In this document: positions 1 through 6,377 of the stretch, one piece after another
Layout of the letters: each line of letters begins with the position of its first letter
Position numbering within the stretch: the stretch's first letter is position 1
Program-made: the position numbers and the translations under genes
NCBI GenBank assembly: GCA_050330055.1
Contig: JBHJOF010000079.1
Span: forward strand, 1-6,377
Origin: JBHJOF01 sp050330055
Lineage (GTDB): Bacteria; Pseudomonadota; Alphaproteobacteria; Kiloniellales; JAKSDN01
Reading direction: 5' to 3'
Length of the DNA: 6,377 bases
The notes under the pieces: model-generated
Seen by the model: the letters and a program-made list of their open reading frames with translations, nothing else
The model's database searches: none
What the model was told of the DNA's origin: nothing

Positions 1-38
1 AATTCCGGGGACACCATTCGAATGGTGTCCCCGGAATT
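1..38. repeat. Perfect 38-bp palindrome, REP-like
   Basis: Bases 1-38 are identical to their own reverse complement. The arms are 19 bp, begin AATTCCGGGGACACCATT and meet at a central TTCGAA. Positions 39-40 are cc, so the symmetry may continue to the left of the window if the preceding bases are gg. From memory, the GGGGACACC...GGTGTCCCC core with flanking AATTCC/GGAATT resembles palindromes found near REP-associated tyrosine transposase genes. No such gene is visible here. The element lies about 40 bp beyond the stop codon of the minus-strand DUF1989 gene and could act as a 3'-end hairpin, but there is no U-tract. The palindrome is certain; its identity as a mobile repeat is inferred. Confidence 0.85.
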
Positions 39-61
39 CCTGGAGATTCGGTGGGAAGGAT

Positions 62-77
62 GGCGTGCCGGCACGCC
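62..77 (-). terminator. GC-rich palindrome abutting the DUF1989 stop codon (possible terminator hairpin)
   Basis: GGCGTGCCGGCACGCC is a perfect 16-bp palindrome that starts directly after the TGA of the minus-strand DUF1989 gene (stop at 80-78). In RNA it can fold as a 6-bp GGCGTG/CACGCC stem with a CCGG tetraloop. The bases that follow on the minus strand are ATCCTTCCC, which is only weakly T-rich, so this is not a canonical intrinsic terminator. It could serve as a 3'-end stabiliser or work together with the larger palindrome at 1-38. Confidence 0.4.
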
Positions 78-689
78 TCACGCCGCGTCCCGCACGTCGA
101 TCTGCAGCTCCGTGACCTCGCGGCCGGCGTTGATCTCCCAGCCCTCGATGGCGAGGTCGAAGGGGCAGGAGGAGACGACGCAGACCAGGTCGATCAGCGC
201 CTCCAGCTCGACATAGGCGCCGGGCGGCACCGGGTTGGGCGGCGAGACCAGGCGGCCGTCCGGCTCGACCCGCGTGTGGGTGAAGAAGTTGACCGGCTGC
301 GGGATCACCGGCACCGCGTGGCCGCGCCCGCGCATCGCGGTCTCCAGGTTCTGGGCGCAGCTCGCGTGCGGCCCCTGGTGGCCGAAGAACGCGTAGCGCT
401 TCTGGTCGCAGGCGGCGATCAGCATGTCGTGGCAGCCGCCGGCCGTGTCGGCGACCAGCTTCAGCATGGGCCGGCGGAAGCGCGAGATCAGCACGTCGCC
501 GACCCGCGGCTTGACCGAGAAGGTCGTGACCCAGCTATGCGGCGGCGACAGCCACTCGCCCAGGTCGCTCGCGTTGAAGGCAAAGAAGTCCGCCGCCTGC
601 CGCCCCTTGGGCGTGGTCAGGCGCAGCACCTGGCCGCGGCGCAGATCGACGGCACGGCCCTCGCGCGGCGGGACGAGGATTGCGGGCAT
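78..689 (-). CDS. DUF1989 / urea carboxylase-associated family protein
   Basis: This gene encodes a complete 203-residue protein that I recognise as DUF1989, the family often labelled urea carboxylase-associated or aminomethyltransferase-like. Visible family features are TPKGRQAADFFAFN (26-39), GGCHD (84-88), C94, H108 and C111 in GPHASCAQN, PQPVNFF (130-136), PPGAYVELEALIDLV (155-169) and SSCPFD (173-178). The conserved Cys and His residues look like metal ligands; this is my inference from their spacing. The biochemical role is not established. Some relatives sit beside urea carboxylase and ABC transporter genes, but none is present here, so the urea link cannot be claimed. I chose the ATG at 689 because GGAG lies 9 nt upstream and the family alignment begins there. 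The frame stays open to 836, but that extra stretch is low-complexity and family-unlike. The gene is divergent from lepA and appears monocistronic. Confidence 0.85.
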   Translation of the reverse strand: MPAILVPPREGRAVDLRRGQVLRLTTPKGRQAADFFAFNASDLGEWLSPPHSWVTTFSVKPRVGDVLISRFRRPMLKLVADTAGGCHDMLIAACDQKRYAFFGHQGPHASCAQNLETAMRGRGHAVPVIPQPVNFFTHTRVEPDGRLVSPPNPVPPGAYVELEALIDLVCVVSSCPFDLAIEGWEINAGREVTELQIDVRDAA

Positions 690-701
690 GAGAGCGCTCT
701 C
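690..701. promoter_or_regulatory. 12-bp perfect palindrome in the DUF1989 leader, overlapping its ribosome binding site
   Basis: GAGAGCGCTCTC is perfectly symmetric and lies directly upstream of the minus-strand ATG at 689. On that strand the sequence reads CCGGAGAGCGCTCTCATG, so the Shine-Dalgarno GGAG partly overlaps the left half of the palindrome. A short 4-5 bp stem could occlude the ribosome site, or the symmetry could be a protein operator. A 12-bp palindrome can also arise by chance, so a regulatory role is speculative. Confidence 0.3.
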
Positions 702-878
702 CGGCTTGGGTTGTTGGCTGTAGCATAGCGGAGCCGGGCGGTATCCTGGCCGACAATCACGATCCCGTTGCCCTTCCGACCCGCCGGCCTTATGGTCCTG
801 CCGGCCGCCGGGTAGGCTGCGGGTCCGACTCCGCAAACCGACGGGTAAGACTCTGGAATCCCGACGCTTTTAGGCACC
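702..878. promoter_or_regulatory. Divergent DUF1989-lepA intergenic region
   Basis: This region separates two divergent genes and must hold both promoters. For lepA, the best sigma-70-like pair I can find is TTGCCC at 768-773 and TATGGT at 791-796 with a 17-bp spacer, 4 of 6 matches in each box, which is weak. A potential bulged stem pairs ACCCGCCGGC (779-788) with GCCGG (800-804) and CGGGT (809-813); a smaller one pairs TGCGG (818-822) with CCGCA (831-835). These could lie in the lepA 5' UTR, but neither is convincing. I find no convincing minus-strand promoter. Confidence 0.3.
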
Positions 879-2681
<1,803 letters not shown>

Positions 2682-2738
2682 GGGCGCGGAACCCGAACGG
2701 ATGATCCGCAGCATAGGAATGTAGAATCTATCATCACG

Positions 2739-2921
2739 CCGTCATGGTCGGCGAAGGCCGACCATCCACGGGTTTGTTCCATTCGGCGGGCTGCCGCAAC
2801 GGCACGGAATCAGATCAGATTGTTGTAACCTTGGCCCGTTCCGGGGTTGGTACTGGTGGGCATGGGTTGCTGCCGCAATAAGGGAAACTCGTGGATGGTC
2901 GGCCTTCGCCGACCATGACGG
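2739..2921. repeat. Inverted pair of REP-like palindromes (REPIN-like doublet)
   Basis: Bases 2739-2770 and 2890-2921 are exact reverse complements over 32 bp. With one mismatch the match extends to 2739-2775 and 2885-2921. Each arm is itself a hairpin: ATGGTCGGC/GCCGACCAT, a 9-bp stem with a 4-nt loop (GAAG at 2753-2756, CTTC at 2904-2907). The arms flank a roughly 110-bp unique centre. The outline GTCATGG-Y-CGG...CCG-R-CCATCCACG resembles, from memory, a REP family common in alphaproteobacterial intergenic DNA, here with GTCGGCGAAGGCCGAC in place of the usual GCCGGGCTTGTCCCGGC-type core. Placement just after lepA is typical of REP elements, which tend to occupy 3' ends of genes. Confidence 0.9.
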
Positions 2922-2981
2922 TGGGTCAGAATGCGCCCTAACCGGACAGCCGTAGGCCAAGCCAGGCGATGACAAACTGAT

Positions 2982-3115
2982 TTGACACGGATGAACACGG
3001 ATGAACGTCATCGCGCTCTTGCACACGCTTCGAGAGTCGCCAGCAAGGCGAGTCGCGCTGCAGTGCGATGAAAAGTTTCTTTCGGTTTGTGTTCATCTGT
3101 GTTCATCCGTGTCAA
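2982..3115. repeat. 134-bp element with 25-bp terminal inverted repeats made of a 10-bp tandem unit
   Basis: The left arm (2982-3006) and right arm (3091-3115) are inverted copies that match at 24 of 25 positions. Each arm is a TTGA/TCAA end plus two tandem copies of the 10-mer CACGGATGAA, so the structure is an inverted repeat built from direct repeats. A second pairing, TCATCGC (3008-3014) with GCGATGA (3065-3071), lies inside the arms. Further in are a TCGCC/GGCGA hairpin (3037-3051) and a near-palindrome centred on CTGCAG (3053-3068). No open frame of note and no clear target-site duplication are present. From memory, ACACGGATGAACACGG-type strings recur in intergenic DNA of many unrelated bacteria. 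It could be a MITE-like element or a structured RNA, but its nature is unknown. Confidence 0.8.
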
Positions 3116-3175
3116 TAATTCTTGTTCACTCTCATCAGACTCAATGATAGCCAGGCCCGACTCCACCCATCGCAA

Positions 3176-4150
3176 TCACCGCTTCGCCCGCGGGTGCGCC
3201 GCGTCGTAGACCTTGAGCAGGGCGGCGCTGTCGACGGCGGTGTAGCGTTGCGTCGTCGAGAGCGAGGCGTGGCCGAGCAGCTCCTGAATCGCGCGCAGGT
3301 CGCCGCCGGCGGCCAGCAGGTGCGTGGCGAAGGAATGGCGCAGTGCGTGCGGCGTGGCGCTCTCCGGCAGGCCGAGCAGGCGGCGCAGCTCCTGCAGGCG
3401 CCGCTGGATCGCGCGCGGGCGCAGGGGGCCGCCGCGCGCGGCGACGAAGAGCGGCCCCTGGGGCACCAGCGCGTAGGGGCAGTCGGCCAGATAGTCCTGC
3501 ACGGCCTCGATCACCACGGGCAGCAGCGGCACCATGCGCTGTTTGCTGCCCTTGCCGGTGACCAGCAGGCCGTCCTGGCCGGGCCTGGGCGCCTCGCCGG
3601 CGGTCAGTGACAGAGCCTCGCCGATGCGCAGGCCGCAGCCGTAGAGCAGCAGCAGCACCGCGCTGTCGCGTTTGCCGATCCAGGGCTGGTGCGCCAGCTC
3701 GCCGGCCGTCTCGACCACGTCCGCCGCCTCAGGCGCGCTCAGCGCCTTGGGCAGGCTGCGCGGCATCTTGGGCGAGCGCACGGCGGCCGCGGCCGAGGCA
3801 TCGACCAGGCCCTTGCGGTCGAGCCAGCGGAACAGGTTGCGCACCACCGAGAGCGCGCGCGCGTTCGAGCTGTGCGCCAGGCCGCCCAGCACCCGCCGGG
3901 CCAGCCAGGCGCGGAAGTCGACGGGCTTCAGGCCGTCGAGCGCGGCCAGCGACGGGCGGCCGCCGAGGTGCTGGCTCTGGAACTCGAGGAAGTCGGCAAG
4001 GTCGCTCGTATAGGCCGCCAGGGTATGCGGCGAGGCGCGCTTCTCGTGGCGCAGCCAGCGCTGCCACTCACCGATCGCGGCGGCCAGGTCGGGCGCCGCC
4101 TGGAAGCCGACTGCGGCTTGGTCGCTGGAACTTCGATCGCGCGGCCTCAT
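3176..4150 (-). CDS. xerC: Tyrosine recombinase XerC
   Basis: This 324-residue site-specific recombinase acts with XerD at dif to resolve chromosome dimers. The N-terminal SAM-like core-binding domain spans about 22-120 (EWQRWLRHEKRASPHTLAAYTSDLADFLEF is its signature). The catalytic domain follows with all expected residues: R175 (GLRIGEAL), K200 (TGKGSKQR), H268 and R271 (HALRHSFATHLL), H294 (LLGHASLSTTQRYT) and the nucleophile Y303. I assign XerC rather than XerD because the gene lies directly after DUF484, the classic xerC neighbour. The only usable start is the ATG at 4150, since an in-frame TGA occurs five codons upstream and no ATG, GTG or TTG follows early in the frame. That ATG lies inside a REP-like palindrome, and AAGG abuts it with no spacer, so the ribosome site is poor. 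The gene is third in the minus-strand cluster, 111 bp after DUF484. Confidence 0.95.
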   Translation of the reverse strand: MRPRDRSSSDQAAVGFQAAPDLAAAIGEWQRWLRHEKRASPHTLAAYTSDLADFLEFQSQHLGGRPSLAALDGLKPVDFRAWLARRVLGGLAHSSNARALSVVRNLFRWLDRKGLVDASAAAAVRSPKMPRSLPKALSAPEAADVVETAGELAHQPWIGKRDSAVLLLLYGCGLRIGEALSLTAGEAPRPGQDGLLVTGKGSKQRMVPLLPVVIEAVQDYLADCPYALVPQGPLFVAARGGPLRPRAIQRRLQELRRLLGLPESATPHALRHSFATHLLAAGGDLRAIQELLGHASLSTTQRYTAVDSAALLKVYDAAHPRAKR

Positions 4151-4220
4151 CCTTCGACAGGCTCAGGATGAGGTGAGGGGCTCCGTCACCCCCTCATGCT
4201 GAGCTTGTCGAAGCATGAGG
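4145..4220. repeat. Inverted pair of 29-bp REP-like palindromes between DUF484 and xerC
   Basis: The two copies, 4145-4173 (plus orientation) and 4192-4220 (inverted), differ at three of 29 positions. Each folds into a perfect 9-bp stem, CCTCATCCT/AGGATGAGG in the first and CCTCATGCT/AGCATGAGG in the second, around an 11-nt loop containing TTCGACARGCTC. Two of the three differences are the two partners of one base pair (positions 7 and 23), changed from C-G to G-C; the third (position 16) is in the loop. The 18-bp spacer adds a weak GGTGA/TCACC pairing, so the doublet can also fold as one long cruciform. From memory, this TTCGACAGGCTCAGGATGAG-type sequence is a widespread intergenic repeat in alphaproteobacteria. 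It overlaps the xerC start codon. Confidence 0.92.
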
Positions 4221-4261
4221 CCTCACCCAGTCGCCGCCTTTCGATACCTAGAGCAAAAGGC

Positions 4262-5023
4262 TCAACCCGGCAGGTTCAGCCATCCCCGGATGCAGCCTTC
4301 CAGCGCCTTGCCGAGGAAGCCGAGCAGCTCGCTGCCCTGGCCCGGATGGAACTGGCCGGGCTGGCGCGAGCCCAGCGCCAGCATGGCCGGCGGCGTGCTG
4401 CGGCTGATCGACAGGCGGACCAGGGCGTCGGAGGCGACCAGGCCGGCGCCGGCGCCGAAGATCTCGGGATCGCCGCGCACCTCGGGCCGCTGCATGACGT
4501 CGCGGCCGACGCCGATCACGCAGTCGACGGTGTCGGGTGCGAGCTGGCAGATGCCGCCCAGGCGCACCGGCGGCAGCGCGTGGTCGGTGCGCTCGACGCC
4601 CAGGGTCACCACGTCGAGGTCGAGCATCACCGCGAGGTCGGTGGTGACGATCTCGATCAGCTGCTCGAACGAGCGCGCGGCGAAAAGCGCGATCACCGCC
4701 TGATGCACGCGGGCCTGTGCAGCGCGGCTTTGGCGCGTGGAAACGACCAGCTCGTCGCGCGCCGCGGTGACGTCCTCCACCTCGCGGCGCAGCCGCTGCA
4801 CCATGGCCTGCTGCAGGTCGACCACGCCGTCGCCGTGGTCGCGCCCCGGCGGCGCCAGCACGCCCAGAAGGTCGGGATAGTCGTTCAGGAAATCCGGATG
4901 GCGGCGCAGGTAGCGCGCGACCTCGGCGGCGCTCAGGCTGCCGTTGCCGCCGCCCGAGGCCGGCGCGGCGCCGCGCGCCTTGCCGCCGCCGTTAGGCGCT
5001 GCGTCGCGTGGGTTCCGGTGCAT
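4262..5023 (-). CDS. DUF484 family protein (GAF-like), xerC partner gene
   Basis: The protein has 253 residues. A low-complexity Gly/Ala-rich leader (1-28) precedes the DUF484 signature SLSAAEVARYLRRHPDFLNDYPDLLGVL (29-56) and VVDLQQAMVQRLRREV (67-82), a predicted helical, coiled-coil-like stretch to about 110. A GAF-like domain covers about 115-250, with DLDVVTLGVE (135-144) and a C-terminal SELLGFLGKALEGCIRGWL helix. DUF484 proteins belong to the GAF clan and are encoded next to xerC across proteobacteria (yigA in E. coli), but their function is unknown. No ligand-binding residues can be assigned. The ATG at 5023 is the only plausible start in the frame. It lies inside the end of the transaldolase gene with a 32-nt overlap and no strong ribosome site, so translational coupling is likely. 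Confidence 0.9.
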   Translation of the reverse strand: MHRNPRDAAPNGGGKARGAAPASGGGNGSLSAAEVARYLRRHPDFLNDYPDLLGVLAPPGRDHGDGVVDLQQAMVQRLRREVEDVTAARDELVVSTRQSRAAQARVHQAVIALFAARSFEQLIEIVTTDLAVMLDLDVVTLGVERTDHALPPVRLGGICQLAPDTVDCVIGVGRDVMQRPEVRGDPEIFGAGAGLVASDALVRLSISRSTPPAMLALGSRQPGQFHPGQGSELLGFLGKALEGCIRGWLNLPG

Positions 5024-5696
5024 CGCGCTTGCCGTCGCGCTCCAGGATCGACTGGCCGGTCTTGGCCCAGTCGTCGAGGAAGGCCGCGAGGCCCTTGTCG
5101 GTCAGGGGATGCTTGAACATGGCGCGCAGCACCGCCGGCGGGATGGTCGCGACGTGCGCGCCCATCTTGGCGGCGTCGACTACGTGCAGCGGATTGCGCA
5201 CCGAGGCGACCAGCACCTTGGTGTCGAACTCGGGATAGCTGTCGTAGATCTCGACGATGTCGGCGATCAGGCCCATGCCGTCGTGCCCGACGTCGTCGAG
5301 CCGGCCGACGAAGGGCGAGATGAAGCTGGCGCCCGCCTTGGCGGCCAGGATCGCCTGCGCCGCCGAGAAGCAGAGCGTCACATTGACCATGGTGCCGTCG
5401 TCGGACAGCGCCTTGCAGGCCTTGAGTCCGTCGGGCGTCAGCGGCACCTTGACGGCGATGTTGTCGGCCAGCTTGGCGAGCGCCTTGCCTTCGGCCAGCA
5501 TGGTGTCGAAGTCGGTCGCCGCGACCTCGGCGCTGACCGGTCCGGAGACGATGCCGCAGATTTCCTCCAGCACCTCGAAGAAGTCGCGCCCGGCCTTGTG
5601 GACCAGCGACGGGTTCGTGGTGACCCCGTCGACCAGTCCGGTTGCCGCGAGATCGCGGATCTCGGCAACATCGGCCGTATCGATAAAGAACTGCAT
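4992..5696 (-). CDS. tal: Transaldolase of the Fsa/TalC family
   Basis: This is a 234-residue class I aldolase of the small transaldolase family (also annotated fsa or talC). The Schiff-base lysine is K83 in NIAVKVPLT. Other family motifs are FFIDTADVAEI (3-13), GVTTNPSLV (24-32), MVNVTLCFS (103-111), FISPFVGRLDD (125-135) and VLVASVRNP (161-169). E57 (SAEV) and F129 (SPFVGR) match residues of true transaldolases; fructose-6-phosphate aldolases carry Gln and Tyr there. I therefore infer transfer of dihydroxyacetone units in the pentose-phosphate pathway. The start at 5696 is firm: AAGGAG sits just upstream (AAGGAGCGCC-ATG) and the family begins MQFFIDTA. The frame is open to 5882, but that extension is not family-like. 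Relatives usually end near residue 215-220; here a charged tail (ERDGKRDAPEPTRRSA) extends into the overlap with DUF484. It is the first gene of the cluster. Confidence 0.95.
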   Translation of the reverse strand: MQFFIDTADVAEIRDLAATGLVDGVTTNPSLVHKAGRDFFEVLEEICGIVSGPVSAEVAATDFDTMLAEGKALAKLADNIAVKVPLTPDGLKACKALSDDGTMVNVTLCFSAAQAILAAKAGASFISPFVGRLDDVGHDGMGLIADIVEIYDSYPEFDTKVLVASVRNPLHVVDAAKMGAHVATIPPAVLRAMFKHPLTDKGLAAFLDDWAKTGQSILERDGKRDAPEPTRRSA

Positions 5697-5844
5697 GGCG
5701 CTCCTTCTTGCTCTCTCGTCCTCTTGCTCATCGCCAGGCGGCGTTGCCATAGCATGGACAGCGCATCCCTTGCGGCGTTGCGGCCCTGGCAGCGCGGCTG
5801 TCGGCGCATGCCAGAGACCGCTGGCCTCGGCTAAAGTGTAGCGG
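5697..5844. promoter_or_regulatory. Divergent tal-priA intergenic region
   Basis: These 148 bp must carry the promoter of the transaldolase-DUF484-xerC cluster on the minus strand and that of priA on the plus strand. The only firm element is the transaldolase ribosome site AAGGAG (minus strand, about 5702-5707). TATGGC and TACACT on the minus strand and TAAAGT on the plus strand resemble -10 boxes, but none has a matching -35 box at the right distance. No operator-like palindrome or terminator stands out. Confidence 0.35.
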
Positions 5845-6377
5845 ATGCCCGACCGCAGCGCCAGCACAGCCCGTTTCGCCAAGCAGCCCAGGCCCTTGCC
5901 GGCCGCCCGGGCGGGCGAGCGCGTGGCCGTGCTGCTGCCTCTGCCGCTCGACGGCAGCTACGACTACCTGGTGCCGGAGGGCCTGGCCCTGGCGCCGGGC
6001 GACATCGTCGTGGTGCCGCTCGGCCCGCGCGAGGTGATCGGCGCGGTCTGGGAGCCGGCCGAGGACGCGGCACCGATCGCGGCCAGCCGCATGAAGCGCG
6101 TCATCGCGCGCTGCGAGGTGCCGCCGCTGCCGGCCGTCGCGCGGCGCTTCATCGAATGGGTCGCGGCCTACACCATGACGCCGCCCGGCGCGGTGCTGCG
6201 CATGACCTTGAGCTCGACCGGCGCGCTCGAGCCGCCGCGGCCGATCGTGGCGCTGCGTCTCGTCGAAGGCGCCGACGCGTCGGGGCTGCGCCTGACGCCG
6301 GCGCGCAAGCGTGTGCTCGCCGTTGCCGAGGAGGGCCTGGCGCGGCCGGCCTCGGAGCTTGCGCGCGAGGCCGGCGT
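5845..6377 (+). CDS. priA: Primosomal protein N' (PriA), N-terminal part, runs off the window
   Basis: Only the first 177 codons are in view. PriA is the 3'-5' helicase that recognises abandoned forks and reloads the replisome. The visible part fits the 3'-DNA-binding domain: RVAVLLPLPLDGSYDYLVP (26-44), PGDIVVVPLGPREVIGAVW (51-69) and RRFIEWVAAYTMTPPGAVLRM (100-120), which corresponds to the alphaproteobacterial version of the family's FYxRYYxxPLGEVL-type motif. The start of the winged-helix region follows from about 150 (LTPARKRVLAV). Helicase and zinc-binding motifs lie beyond the window, so integrity cannot be judged. The ATG at 5845 is preceded by an in-frame TAG at 5839-5841, and there is only a weak ribosome site. 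The gene is divergent from the transaldolase cluster. Confidence 0.92.
   Translation, partial: MPDRSASTARFAKQPRPLPAARAGERVAVLLPLPLDGSYDYLVPEGLALAPGDIVVVPLGPREVIGAVWEPAEDAAPIAASRMKRVIARCEVPPLPAVARRFIEWVAAYTMTPPGAVLRMTLSSTGALEPPRPIVALRLVEGADASGLRLTPARKRVLAVAEEGLARPASELAREAG

Larger units (their letters stand above)
2682..3175. other. Gene-free convergent gap between lepA and xerC, filled by two repeat structures
   Basis: About 490 bp separate the lepA stop from the xerC stop. I see no credible gene. Short open frames on the minus strand run straight through the inverted repeats and have no family resemblance. The gap holds one REP-like pair (2739-2921) and a second, unrelated inverted-repeat element (2982-3115), both annotated separately. 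The right half (about 2970-3140) is visibly richer in A+T than the flanking genes, which suggests an acquired origin. No canonical terminator with a T-tract is seen for either gene. Only a tiny CGGAT-G-ATCCG hairpin (2698-2708) follows lepA, so the REP hairpins may mark its transcript end. Confidence 0.75.

Noticed and set aside
51..728. Long plus-strand open frame opposite DUF1989
   Set aside because: It is an antisense shadow in G+C-rich DNA. The protein is Arg/Ala-rich without family motifs, while the opposite strand encodes a recognisable DUF1989 protein with a good ribosome site.
690..836. 49-residue N-terminal extension of DUF1989
   Set aside because: Family similarity begins at the ATG at 689, which has a suitable GGAG; the extension is Arg/Gly/Pro-rich and unlike the family.
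2791..2878. 9-bp direct repeat CTGCCGCAA at 2791-2799 and 2870-2878 inside the REP doublet core
   Set aside because: It is short and G+C-rich, with no extension on either side; chance is a sufficient explanation.
2982..2987. Perfect TTGACA -35 box in the left arm of the 134-bp element (and mirrored at 3110-3115)
   Set aside because: No acceptable -10 hexamer follows at 16-18 bp in either direction, and neither orientation leads into a gene start.
2742..3026. 94-codon minus-strand open frame in the lepA-xerC gap
   Set aside because: It runs through both inverted-repeat structures, has no recognisable motif, and reads part of the tandem 10-mer as protein.
2739..3115. Possible CRISPR array
   Set aside because: There are only two pairs of inverted repeats of unrelated sequence, with no regularly spaced direct repeats and no cas genes.
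4196..5116. Plus-strand open frame opposite DUF484 and the end of tal
   Set aside because: It is an antisense shadow over two recognised genes, with Ala/Arg/Gln/His-rich sequence and no family motif.
5697..5882. 62-residue N-terminal extension of the transaldolase
   Set aside because: The strong AAGGAG ribosome site and the family start MQFFIDTA place the start at 5696; the extension would also overlap priA.

Overview
The window is G+C-rich chromosomal DNA from an alphaproteobacterium, most likely of Rhodospirillales type. That placement is inferred from codon usage, from the protein sequences, from the gene order priA / transaldolase / DUF484 / xerC, and from the kinds of intergenic palindromes present. 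No 16S rRNA or other taxonomic marker is in view. The genes are housekeeping genes. I see no phage, plasmid, CRISPR, defence or secondary-metabolite locus.

Layout from left to right: a perfect 38-bp palindrome lies at the window edge (1-38). A DUF1989 (urea carboxylase-associated family) gene follows on the minus strand (78-689), with small palindromes at its stop codon and in its leader. A divergent gap leads to lepA (elongation factor 4) on the plus strand (879-2681). Next is a gene-free convergent gap of about 490 bp (2682-3175) that holds two unrelated inverted-repeat structures. The minus-strand cluster then reads, in transcription order, transaldolase (5696-4992), DUF484 (5023-4262) and xerC (4150-3176). 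A pair of inverted REP-like palindromes (4145-4220) sits between DUF484 and xerC and contains the xerC start codon. Finally, divergent from the transaldolase, the first 177 codons of priA run off the right end.

The genes serve central functions: ribosome rescue or back-translocation (LepA), the pentose-phosphate pathway (transaldolase), chromosome dimer resolution (XerC, with the usual DUF484 neighbour), and replication restart (PriA). The DUF484-xerC pairing is a conserved proteobacterial arrangement. The transaldolase stop and DUF484 start overlap by 32 nt, which suggests translational coupling.

The most notable content is non-coding. Four different palindromic repeat families occur in 6.4 kb. 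One of them shows a compensatory base-pair change between its two copies and has apparently become the translation start of xerC. No gene here could mobilise these repeats. I do not see a new multi-gene system in this window.
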